Origin: Phalacrocorax aristotelis
Lineage: Eukaryota > Chordata > Aves > Suliformes > Phalacrocoracidae
Reading direction: 5' to 3'
Assembly: GCF_949628215.1 (NCBI RefSeq)
Contig: NC_134297.1
Coordinates: forward strand, 248,001-312,000
Length of the DNA: 64,000 nt
Shown here: positions 37,401 through 49,400 of the stretch, in pieces
Position numbering within the stretch: position 1 is the first letter of the stretch
Layout: each line of letters begins with the position of its first letter
Notes under the pieces: generated by a model
Told to the model about the DNA's origin: nothing
Database searches by the model: none
The model's input: only the letters and a program-made list of their open reading frames with translations
Program-made: the position numbers and the translations under genes

Positions 37401-40400
37401 GGAACTATTCAAGATGAAAAACCCCCACGATCAATACACCCACTACCTTTTTCCAAGCCATCTTCCTCCCCCCCCGCCCCGCTCCCTCTGCAGAAATATC
37501 TACAAGAAATTCCTGATTTTCCTCTACGTTTTCCTTTCCGTCTTCCACACTCTCAACACCATTTCAAGGTTAATACGACCGCTTATGGAACAACACTGCT
37601 TCACTGGTAAATCCCCCATCAATTCCATTACTTAGATTTGAGAAGTCTCAGAATACTTCCCAGAGCCCGAAGAAATCACACCAAACTCTCAGCTGTCGGT
37701 TTTACATAATGCAGGCTGAGGCTGTTTCAGATAATAACAGTTTCTCTTGGAGCGGAACCGGATTAGGTGACCAAGCCTTTTTGTAAGCGTTCACCTTTAT
37801 CTCCTATTTTGCTTAGGTTTAGCCTAGGACGTCTTCTGTAATTGGGGCTAGGCTTTGTTTCTGCCTTCGCTCCTGTAGCGGGGCCCGTGGTTTTGAAACC
37901 CAGGCCGAGGCCCGGGCAAAGCTGCGAAGAGCGAGACTACTTACAGCCTGCAGAGCGTTTTCACACAGATGGGCACTACACAGCAATTCTCACAGCTACG
38001 ATTTATAAATAGCTTTCATACCACAACAATCTTGATCGGTGCCCCTTCCTTTGCTGCCTTTTCAGACAGATTATAAAACCAACTGAAAGCAGCGGTTTAT
38101 AAAAGCAAAAGGTTCGGGCTAAGTGATATGTGGAGAAAAAAAATCGACAGGAAAACTCAAGGACGAGCGGTATTTCTTTGTGACATCCAGAGACACCTTT
38201 GTTACGTGATGCGTGTGTTCACCAGCTTAACACCATCCTGGAAACGCGAGCTCTTCATGAACGCAATTTGGGAGAATTAAGAGATAAATATATACGCATA
38301 CGTCGCCTTCCCTGCAAAAACCCATACCGCCTGGCGAAAGCCACCGGTCTCACAGCAAACGCTTCTCAACGCTACGCCAGCTTTGTCGAACCGGAGCGAA
38401 CAAACCAGAAGCGAACTTTAGAAAAAGAGCTTGTAATGAGCACAGCTTGGATCAGGATCTCGACTCCTAAATTAAACTGCTGTCAATCCCCTGCCCCAGC
38501 CCCAGCCCGGGCCAAATTCACTCCAACCCTGTGCTACAGGGTAGATCTGCTGTTCCCTGTCCCGGAGGGTGGGTGTGCTTATCCCACTCAGCGTAAGGAT
38601 TAGGCAGTTTCTCAGACACATACTTACTTGCAGCACTGCTTCTTTATATTGCGCCCACCAAACTTGGGTTTGTCTAGACAGTTGGTACAGACACCACAGT
38701 CCTCTGGGACCTGACAGCCCGAACACTGCCCACAGCGCCTTGAGCGTCGGCCCTTCTTCACCGGAGGTTCTTGCTGTGCCTTGTTTCTGGTAACCGGCTT
38801 AATTGGCTTGATAGGAGGAGCGAGAGGTTCAGCCTCTTCTGAGCCAGCTATCGATGACTTATCTATCAAAAAAAAAAAAAAAAGTGTCTCACGTGACTTC
38901 ACTGATGTCAATGAACACCTCGGGGGCTTCTAATTTGCCAAAAGAATTTATTCCGTGAAGCGCCAGTTCAGCCGCAGAGCTGCACAAGGGGTGCGTGTGA
39001 GCATGCGTGTACCCGCACACGCGGACGTGCACACACATACACGCACGCGCAGCCCTCAGCCGGCCGAAATTTAGTGCGGAACCCACGTTTACAGCAATGA
39101 TTTGAAGGAAAGACCCTGTTCGAGTGGCATTGTAACCAAGAGCCTGGAGCTGTCCAACACACCCTCCCTTGCTCGTCACTTGAAGTCCTCATTTTAAGCA
39201 GTCAGCAAAAGCTGACTTGGTGTGAATCCAGAGATGAGAACTAGAAATCTTAACTCACCGTCATTCCCCATGGAAGACAGTATCTTCTCCCGTTCTTCCC
39301 ACGGTAAGGCACTCAGAGTGGGCATGTCGTCAGGAAACACTGCTCGCTTGCGGCCCAGCGCAACAGCTGCTCTCCTGCAAACATGTTTTATTCGTGGTCC
39401 TCGGACCGACGTTTCTGACGAATCGCTCTCCTGTCCCTAGATTTCAGAACGTGAGAACAGACAGCATTCCTCAGAAAGGCATCAAAACGAGGCTGGGAAA
39501 CACGTAACGGATACCTGTCGACAACCTAAAAAGAGCTGAATTCTATCTTAGCTTGTGCTTCGTAAGAATCGGGAGAGAGACAGAGACTCTCAGCCTTCTA
39601 AGCCTTGGCTGTCCGAGAGAGGATAAACTCAAAAGAACAAGGGGTTTTCCTCACTTGGAATTACGAAGTAAGTTTCTACCTGTAATTCGGAAGCAAACCG
39701 CTCACAAAGCCATGTTACTAAGGCACTGGTATCGTAAAAATCAGTCTGGACTGGAATTAGGCTAACGTTCAGTGCTAACTGATCCAGCAGAAGCCAGAAG
39801 TGAACAGAGCTGTTTGATAGCTTTGTAGCTGCTGCCCTTTAAGGTGAGGGGCTTGTGTTTACCGCGGTGCTAAAAGACACGTAGCATCTCAGTGCAATTT
39901 GCCATGTTTCGCCATCGGATTCTGAGCTATCTCCTACCCAAAGAACTCCCCCAAACAGGTAGTTGTCAGGGCCTGGGCTGGGTCTATACCGAGCCACGCG
40001 TACAGAAGCACGCGCTTTGCTTCAGAGACAAAAGCTCGAGAATTTTCGAGTTAAAATGCGTGCTAGCCGTTTCCAACACTAGTGCCATTACGGGAAGTAA
40101 AAGTTTAAATAAAAAGGAAATATTCTCTGGAAGTGTTTTTCACCTACCTCTTGGGCAGATAGAGGACTGCAGAAAAGGGCAGGCTTGGGGTGGGGGAACG
40201 GGGAGAGGGAAGAGAGGAAAGCAGCCCTCCAACATGATGCCAAATCCCAGTGGATTTTAGCCCTGCCCGTAGGTGACAAGTCATCACCGTGTAAAGTTTA
40301 ATAAAAAAGACCACGACCAACTTTATCTTCAGAAGCCAGCTTTATGTTCGAGAAGGGCCTACAAGAAACATCGAGGCCAAGAAAGACTACTGCGGTTTGC

Positions 40401-43400
40401 TGGAACCATGCTTTTAGGAGTGAGTACTACTGCTCCAGATTATCACTTTGCTTAGATTTATTCGGAGAAGCCTAACAAGCAGCTACGACCAACTGATCTC
40501 TAAAAACGCACACAGCTCCCCTCTGAGCTGACTACACAGCAGCTCCCTCTCCCCCTCAGCTTCTGCCCAGGGCTTCTCGTTTTTGGATCGTTTGCCATCT
40601 GCTGCGCTAACAGCTGCTTAGCTCGGCACGTTAATTCTTCGCGCTTAGGATCCGAAAGCTACTTGTGACTTCCAGTGCGAGTTCAAAATAAAACGTGCTC
40701 TAATAAAAATACAAAAAGAACAACTCGGAAAAAGGAGTACCTGTGCTTTTGGCTGATCTGCTTGTTTGAGGGACTTGCTCTTCTCAATCTTGTACAGCTG
40801 GGCTTTCGCCTTCTTCAGAAGACTGGCCACCCTCTTGTCAGTCATTGGCAGTTTGTCTGCTTGAGCCAACATAGAGCTGATGGAGGAAGCGGAATGCTTA
40901 ACAGCGCTTGAAGAAGGAGCAGAAAGACGCAGGGCTTTTTCCTTCTCCGAAGACGGCACGGCGGGGCTGAGGTCCAGATCCGATTTGTCTAACCCCCCTC
41001 TACCCTTCTTGGACGTTTTGGTTTTGACGGCTGCCGTGTCTGCCAGAGCAGCAGCAGAAACGTCTGCCGCGGGATCTACTGCCGTAGACTTCTTCCGCCC
41101 GGCAGTCTTTTTGGCAGACGACGAGGCTGCAACGTCTTCGCTGACAACTTTTTCTTTCGGCATTTTACCTACAGGAAACAAAGCAGAGCTACTCTGAATT
41201 TCTGACCCTTTTCTCCTTTTCTCTTTCCTCGACTCCCGTTTGTTCTCCTTTTCTCTCTCTCTGTCTTTCTCTCTGCTCTTGTCCTTCTCCAGGCTTTTGT
41301 CAGCGTCTTTATCTTTGGAGAGCTCCTCCGCTGCCCTGTCCTTGTTTCTGCCTCTCTCTGTCTGGGGACTCGATGTGAACCAGGGGAAGAGAGGAGTAGG
41401 GCTACTGGATGAGAAAGGCTCTGCCGGAGTGCTAGCCTGCTTCCTTGGTCTCTGGCTTCTTTCTGCCGGTTCCCCAGACTGCGGCAGGGAATGGGAAGGA
41501 AAAGTAAAAGTTGAATTTAAGGCACTAGTGGCAAGAGAACTAACAGAAATGCTAGTTAATGAGGAAGAGACAGAAGACTGTGGGGTGAGAGTTGTCAGGT
41601 CCGAGGTGCTAAGCCTCCCGCTTCTCGTCCTCATGGAGTGCGAAGGAGATCTGGGTTCCGAACGGATGGGGCTAAACACTCTCCTCTTACGCTTCCGAGA
41701 AGAGACGCCTGTCGCAGAGGTCCCCGTAGCAGCGCGACCAACCGACGAGGGCAGAATTACAGATTCAAAGATCCTGGAGTGGGCCTCGCTCGGCGTGAAT
41801 CTGGGCGCTCTCAGCAGAGGACTTCTCTTGTGCATATCAAACCTCGTTCCAGAGTGAAGAGAAAATAGACGGGCCGGGGCTGTGGCACCTGGCGTCGAGA
41901 AGCCGGGCGTAAAGCCAACGTCCTCCGGTGTCAGCGGTGGGGGCCTGAAGTTGTCGAATATCGGTTTGCGAATCAGACCCTCTTTGGCATATTTTGCTGA
42001 TGAGAAGTACTGTGGTTCTGACCTGGAATGCTTCAGGGAGGTCCACCTGAACGTCGGCTCTCGCAGAATAGACTTCCGTTTCTCTTGCATCGGTGCCGCG
42101 GAAGCGGGAAGAAAGGGCGAGGCTAACGGTATGGTAGGAGGCATAAGCCAAGGGGTATGGTCCGAGATGCTGGAGGCAGGCTGCAGCGGTGGCGGGGGAG
42201 TGAGCAAAGGGGGAGGGGGAGAGGAGGAGGACTGCTGCTGCGGCACGCTTGGTAAGGCTGACAGCTTTTTAGCAGTCCTTTGGCCAAAACTTCTTTCTGT
42301 TATCGAAAATCTTCTGTTTCTCCTGTCGCTGTTATCATTTTCAGGGGACTGAGAAACTGGCAGTGGCGCGTGAACTTCTGGAGTATTGCTTCGCTCCTCA
42401 GAAAGCGTCTGCATCTCCTCGGAAGCCTGGGAGTCCGTAGACGTATCCACGCTGGGGCTGCTGGACCGTGAGGAGTCCGAAGACATCTGAGACGAATGCT
42501 GAGAAGCGGCGCTGGACTTTTCACTGGAGCCACAAGACGTAGCGCTGAACCTGCTGTTTGGTGTGGATTCTAGTCTGGATATTTTGATCGGAGGATCGTA
42601 GTCTTCATCCTCAATGAACCGTTTGGGCGTTTTAATAATCCGCGAAGAGATAGCGCTCACAACCGGCATGATGAACTGTCGGATATTTTTGAGCTGGGTT
42701 CTCCCCTTCCTGCCCTGCAGTTTGGCTGCTTCTTTCTCAATCTTTTTTTGCGCCCCCTTTTTAGCCCTCTGCAAGAGTTGCTTGGCGATGGCAGCATCCG
42801 TCCTTTTGGTGGAAGGTATAATCCTAACGGGCTTAATCCTGCGCGGACTCTGTCTGACAGCAGTCTTTTCTTCTTTCGTAAGCGGTGGCGTGCCATCCTT
42901 TTCTTTGCGAATCCTTTGGGGTTTCTCCAGCTGCGAGTTTATGACTAAGGTCGAGGAAGTCTTTAAACGTTCAGAGGACGGCGGCCTACCTCTCCTGCGC
43001 ACAATCTGAACGCTCTTCCTCCCAATCTGAAGTTTCGCCCCAGGCTTGAATTTAGATTTCAGTGGCGAGAGCTTACTAGTTCGTAATTTCTTGATCTTAG
43101 TTGCTTGCTGAAATGTAGTGGATGGTGACCTTTTGATTTTTTTCAGGCTATCTTTTTCTTCTTTACTGCCCTTCTGCACGTCCGATGGGTCCTTTCCTTG
43201 TGACAATTTGAACTTCACGCTCGTAAGCGTTGGAGGTCTTCCTCGTCTTTTTTCCCCGCTCTTCAACTCCTTCTTCTTTACTTTCTCCATGGATGTGGTT
43301 TCAGACTTGCTCGAAGGGGAACACACCGATGAAGAGTCTGACAGCACAGCTGAACTTCGGTCAGAACTGCTCCGGGGCCTCCCACGAGGCTTCCGTGGAC

Positions 43401-46400
43401 TAGACTTAACTGAGAGGGAAGCAGAGAATGCAGAGCACACGTTACACTTCGCCCAGCGTCGGATCAGCGTCACCCAGGTCACGCAAGCGTTTGCTCAGTA
43501 CCAGTCACACTGCCCATACAAGCTGCCAAGACATTTCAGTTAATCAACGAATAAAAATAGCGTTTCATCAATACACAGAAAGAGTACCTTCCCAACAAAC
43601 CTCTCCTCCCCTATAAAATACGGCACAAAGCCACTATCAACTGATTGTTGAGAGGGCACAAAAAGTCTTAAGGGCACGTGCCACCTTTCAAACAATTAAA
43701 AGACTTTTTTTCCTAAAGCAGACCACGGCTAGTTGAAAGGAAAAAAAAAAATCCTTCTCTAGTGCCACCCACCTGCAGCGCTAAGAGGTAGGTCAGTGAG
43801 GCAAGAACAATGTACGGGGAGAGGCTGATACAAGGTAATTTACTAAAAATCCACTCTCAGCTCCAAAACCCAGTTAGCACTCGGCGTTGCCCTTGCACCC
43901 ATCAAGCAGATGTGCAAGACTCGATTACTCACCTCTACCAATGCATTTCAACGCGTGCCCACCAAACCCGGCTATTCCAGTTCCGGGCCTTCACACAGCT
44001 CTGACAATGTACTTCATTCTTCATTTGACACACCCTATTAGCAAGGCTCTCCCCAGCAGAATTTGCTGGCAAGGCCAAGCTCAGCAGATCATTGCGGTGC
44101 ATGAGCAGAGTGCTGTGGTGAGAGCATTTATTGACAAGAATCTAAATCAAAGCTGAACTCATTCACTGGCAGTCCCATCATGACTCGATCCTACATCTTG
44201 AAAGCTGAAAATGCAACACCTCGGCTACAGCTTATCCTCAAGTGTCTGTATTTGTTTTGTTTCCAAAAAAGCAAAGGCTCCAGTTACAGGTGATTGTGAG
44301 TTTGTCAAAAGATACGGAAACATTCAAACCTTTTAGATCCTTCCTGTTAAAGTAACTGCCTCTCCAAAACACTAACGTGAGGCTTTGACTGGTTTCATCA
44401 GCGTAACTCTTTCACTCAAAGCCTCCCTGTTCCGTAACAGCTCAGATGTAGAGAGCCCAAAACTAACCGAGTCGAACCCAAAGACCGGGGTTGCTTTTAT
44501 GGTTGACAAGATTTGATGGAACAAACAGGAGAGGCACGGCAAAACCATCACAAATGAGAACGCAAAGTCAACATCCAATCCTGCGACTTGAACATACCTG
44601 TGGGGGACCTGGTGGGACTTCGTACTTTGACTTCTTCATCTGAACCAAAACCTAAAAACTGTTCATCCTGCAATGAGAGAGCGGATGGAAATTTGAAGAC
44701 GTGGATATTAACATTACAACGAACTGCAGTACGATCAAAGCATGAAAGGACTCTAGAAGATTTTTCCCTCCCCAGGTACCATCGTGGCATTTGTTCTCCT
44801 AGCCAACAATTGCTGGAGAGGAAATACAACTTAATATTTACATGTAAAGCAGCTATAGTTCATAGCTGTGGAATGATCAAAAAGAGTTATGGGGAAACAA
44901 GGGACAAGCGTACATGGAAACAAACCCTTAAAGCAGAAAAGCTGCTGCTCATATCAAACCACAAAGTCTACTCTTATACGCTATTATTCAAACTACCCTA
45001 AAGACGTACTCCAGCAAAAGAAGCGTTTCGGTTTATTTTTCCAGCGCAAATGTAGACTAACTTCCTCCAAACTCATTTAAAAGCATCTCTGGATGAGCAG
45101 AAGCATCCGAGGTCTATAATTCTGCCTGAGCATTGTGGAGCTCCAGCAAGACCTCAGGGCTCGCTCCAGTCCCTTTCCGACGACCTCCGTGCGGGAGGGC
45201 TTGCCGCCCGCTACCACAAGACCTGACAGGGATGCTTATGGCCTCTGGGAAGAGAACGCAGGACTTGGGGGCCTCCTCGGACCCTACAGAGACAGGCACG
45301 CCTTCAGATGAATCCCCATCAGCTCCACCACACAACCACCTTCAAGCCTGGCTAAGGAACAAGTTGAAGTAGCCTAAAGCTGCCAACGGGGAGGCAGGGT
45401 CATCCCTAAGATGCAGGCATCGTTCACACACCCCAAGAGCCACAGCCTGTCATACAGCTAAATATCTGGAAACGCCGCAAACCAACCAGCAAGGTGGCGG
45501 AACAAGCCTTCTCTTGGAGGTACCAAAGGCCTCTCATACAGCTCCCGGTGAAGTCATCGCTAAAAAAGCATTTATTTGGGGGACCACAACCTTCACTAAT
45601 TATTACATTTCAAAGAATAATGAAACTAGTAGCCACGTAGGTAGTGTTATGGAACATCAGGGACAATTTCCTTAAAAATTGGCCCTTGGCTACACTAAAG
45701 GTAGTTTTTGTTGTTGGGTTGGGGTTTTTTTAATGCACTTCAGACTTCGTCTTTAGGAGAGATGAAAACCTGACTTCCATTGTAATGCTCTTCCCCCTGA
45801 CAGCGGCACAACGCTGAAGGCACTCTGTTCACACCAGGACAGGTTTTTCAGGGATCATTCAAAAACGTCAATCCTAGGCGTCTGCTGCCAGAATTTGTGA
45901 CATGTTTTTGGTTTTGCATTGTTCCAGCTTTCCTAGTCTGATTTCACCTCAAGTATTTACATTTGCCAGTCTCAAGTTTCCCCTGAACTTTGAAAACGGA
46001 GAAGTCACTTGTTGCTTGCTTCCTTAAAGGGCTGTGCAGCGTGGCCGCAGGCCAGAACGTAACTATGCTGTTTCAGTAACAACGTGAGCCTGGAAAGAGC
46101 TTTGAGGAGAGCAAGTACCACAAGAACTGCATCCTGAAAGTAAAAAGGTGCAACACTGTGAATAGGAGAAGGTAAGCTGTGCAAAGAAATAACACCGTTC
46201 CCCGATGTAGCTTAGGCCTGATAAAAGACTTTGCCAAAACCGTGTCTTTTTCCTGGCCTTGTGCTTTGTCCGTTGAATTCCTAATTCCTAATTCTGCTTA
46301 CAGGACAGACCACGAAGAAAAGTCTCAGCTGCTGAAACCACAGTTTGGTTTTAAAGCAATTAAACCGTGCGCGCTGAGAGCCCCACCTGCATCTACAGGA

Positions 46401-49400
46401 AAGTCGTGATGCGCTAAAAAGCAGCAAGGCTTGAGACAAACACTTTGCAAAATTTTCTGCTTGGTTTCTGTTTCATGAGCCACAGTATTACACAATTCAA
46501 ACAGAGTAAATACTGTGAAGGGAAAGCCATTCAAGTTCTCAACGCGAGTAACGCTCCAGTGAGTCAAACAAAACACAGACGCTCAGGCTGCGGTTCACAA
46601 TCGCTGCGAGCAAACATCACAGCACGTTGCGGGAGAAGGGGACAGTCCTGCCCTTCCTCGCATCCCTGCTGTCTACCTGCTCTTTGCAACTGCAGCAGCG
46701 ATGCCAAGGAAACTGGAAAAAGCAATGTAAAAGAAATAAGGTGATGCCAAAACGCATTGTTTCTACCCGAGGGACCTTGCATCGTGCAGAACACCCCCCC
46801 ACCCCCCACCCCCCACCCCCGAGACCTTTCCCCAAAAGGGAAAAGCTGCCACTTCTCCACTTTAACGCTGGAGATACGAAACTGGAGCGAGAACGGCAGC
46901 AGAAGCGCCCGGCGCCCCGCTCGCCCGCGCACAGCACTGCGGACCAACGGCCCGTCACGCCTGCCTGCCGCTCCCCGAGCACGTGGGCTTGCTGCAAGAT
47001 GTAAACACTGCTGCGCAGGCACTGCCTTCGCAGGGATGCGCGCCCGGGGAGCAGGGTCCCCGGCGCCGGCCAAAGGAGGGGCTCTTACGAGAGATAGATT
47101 TGGGCTGAAACAGCCTAAACACTGAGAACGCAAGTAGAAAAATAACCAGGTGCCTACCAACAGCCAGGTTCAGCAATGCAAAGGGAAGAGCCCCTCGCCC
47201 CACACGATTTCTTCCTCATGAGCCTACCAAAAACTGAGGTCTGCAGCTCTTTCAAGCACACAAATCGTGTGCATACAGCGTAAGCTGGGTGCAGAGGAAG
47301 GCCGAGTAACGCTGACTTATGGGTGTAGGAGCACATCTCCCCCAGGGAAACAGAACTTACTGCTGCAAGCAGACGGCTCTTAAGGCATGTATACAGCCCC
47401 TTCGAGGGGCTACCTACAGGCTGCTTGGTGAAAAAAAAAGACAGCAGGGATTTCTTTACATGAAAGAATTAATTTCCAAGTCTCCCAGCTCTAACCGAAC
47501 AGCTCCCCGGCACTCTGTTCATTCGCTCGCTGCGCGGAAGCGGCTCTGAGCGAGGGGCGGCTCGCCAGCCGTACTTCCAGCACCGCGACGCTGCGGCCAG
47601 AGAAGCATGCCCCACAGCCGCAGAGCCCTCGCTACGGCCATGCACTCAGCTTCAAGGACTGGTCACATTTCCAACAGACCACTTAAACACTAAATAAACA
47701 AACAAATAATTTTCAGGAAGAGTTAACAGACGCAAAGGCTTATTTACAAGATTGGCTCGGAGACCACCCCTGCTCAGAGAGGCAAGTAAATTCAGTGTAA
47801 TCTAAAATAACACCTCATGCTAAAAATCCGTTACCAGCGCTTGACTTACATGCACGTGAAATACTCGCTGTGGCCAACTACTGCAAACCTCTGGTGACAA
47901 AAGAAGAGACGCATCTGACATTAAATGCAGCCGCACGCAGCTGGAAATAAAACCGGCCTCATACGCAACAACAAAGTTGCAGGGGAGCTGCCCGTGTGCA
48001 GTCAGACCTTGGCAAGAGGAAAACAAGCGTGCGCGTAAAGCTACAAGTTGACATTTTGGTGTTCAAAGGCAGCAGTGTCACAGGACAGAAGTTTGCTGCT
48101 AACCGCTCTTCTGCCAGGAACAAAACGCTGGGCCTGGAGGTGCACAAGAACTCCCGGCACGGCTTTCTTCGGCTCCGGCCACCCCTCCGCCTTTTTGTGC
48201 TCTTTCTGGAAAGAAAGAGGTATGCGACATCTCCTTCCCCTCCGAAGTTTGCGCAGATCTGCTTCCCCGCTGCCTGGCCCCGACGAGGATTTCCGTACAA
48301 GTACGCGGTGAAGATGGTTGGAGAGATGAGGACACAAAGCGCGATTCCTGTGGGAGGATCCCCCACTCCTGCTCTCCCGGAATGCCTCTCCCCACCCCAG
48401 CTATCACCGAACAACCTTGACAGATACACCTTCTCTCAAACATTTTGTGGGCTGGGACCACGAAGCGAACAACAGAACACAACTTGCATCTGCCTCCAAG
48501 GTCACGCAGCTGCTACGAATGTTCTCTTCGTACAGGGTCCTAAAATCCGTATCATTTTGCCTGCAGCTACTGAATCTGTACTTCCCATGTTCTTGACAAT
48601 TGCCTATCATAATCTGCAATTGGAACCTGCATTATTTTTAAACTGAATGCCATTTCCTTGCTTTTCTGGTGGGATACATTAATTTTGGCCTGGTATCCTG
48701 AGAATGATCATTTTTTCTCACTTCCTACCAAGCAGCCACCAGAACTGCCTATGGTAAAAAGGTGCTCTCCACAAAACGATCACTTTGGCTTCATTTACAG
48801 CGCACGTAGCGTGACCAACAGGTCATTCACGTTTATTTGGTGACCTCGCAACGGTCATTCTCACTGTCAGAGAAGGCAGCCTTGCAACTCATCAGAGAAG
48901 ATGGAGAAGGCCACCACAGGCCAGCACGCTTCTGCCAGGCTAAACCATCCAGTCGGCCATCATACGTCAGAACGCAGTTCCGAGGCAAATTAAGCAGGAA
49001 CAGCCTCCCTCCAGTTTTTCAGAAGTGACTATAAAGCACAACAGATGGAGAGTGATTAAAAACCATAATGGTTTTGAATGTGGCCTCATTTACCTGAGGA
49101 AGAATAATGCAATGCAAAAAAGGTCACTTGGGATTTTAAAGAAAAGGACAAGGCAAGGCTTGCCTCATGTGCAAGTCACGAAGCCTAACCGAGCAAGCAA
49201 GGGGCGATCTCTCGATGGGCAGCAGAGCCTCCACCTACATCTCCCACTCAAACACTGAGGTTTAAACCAGCTGAGGTAGCGCAGAGCTGCGAGCCGATGA
49301 AGAGAGGCTTTTCCTGAAGTAACCCAGCCACTATAAGGACAGAAAAGTTGCAAGCGAATCTCTATTTCACCATTCTTAAGCAAAATTACTTTCGAAAGGA

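Noticed and set aside
40880-43543. Plus-strand open frames of up to 205 codons
   Set aside because: They are antisense shadows of KMT2A exon 3.
45114-45372. GC-richer block with open frames on both strands in KMT2A intron 1, suspected retroelement fragment
   Set aside because: No motif of any retroelement family could be recognised. It is left unannotated.
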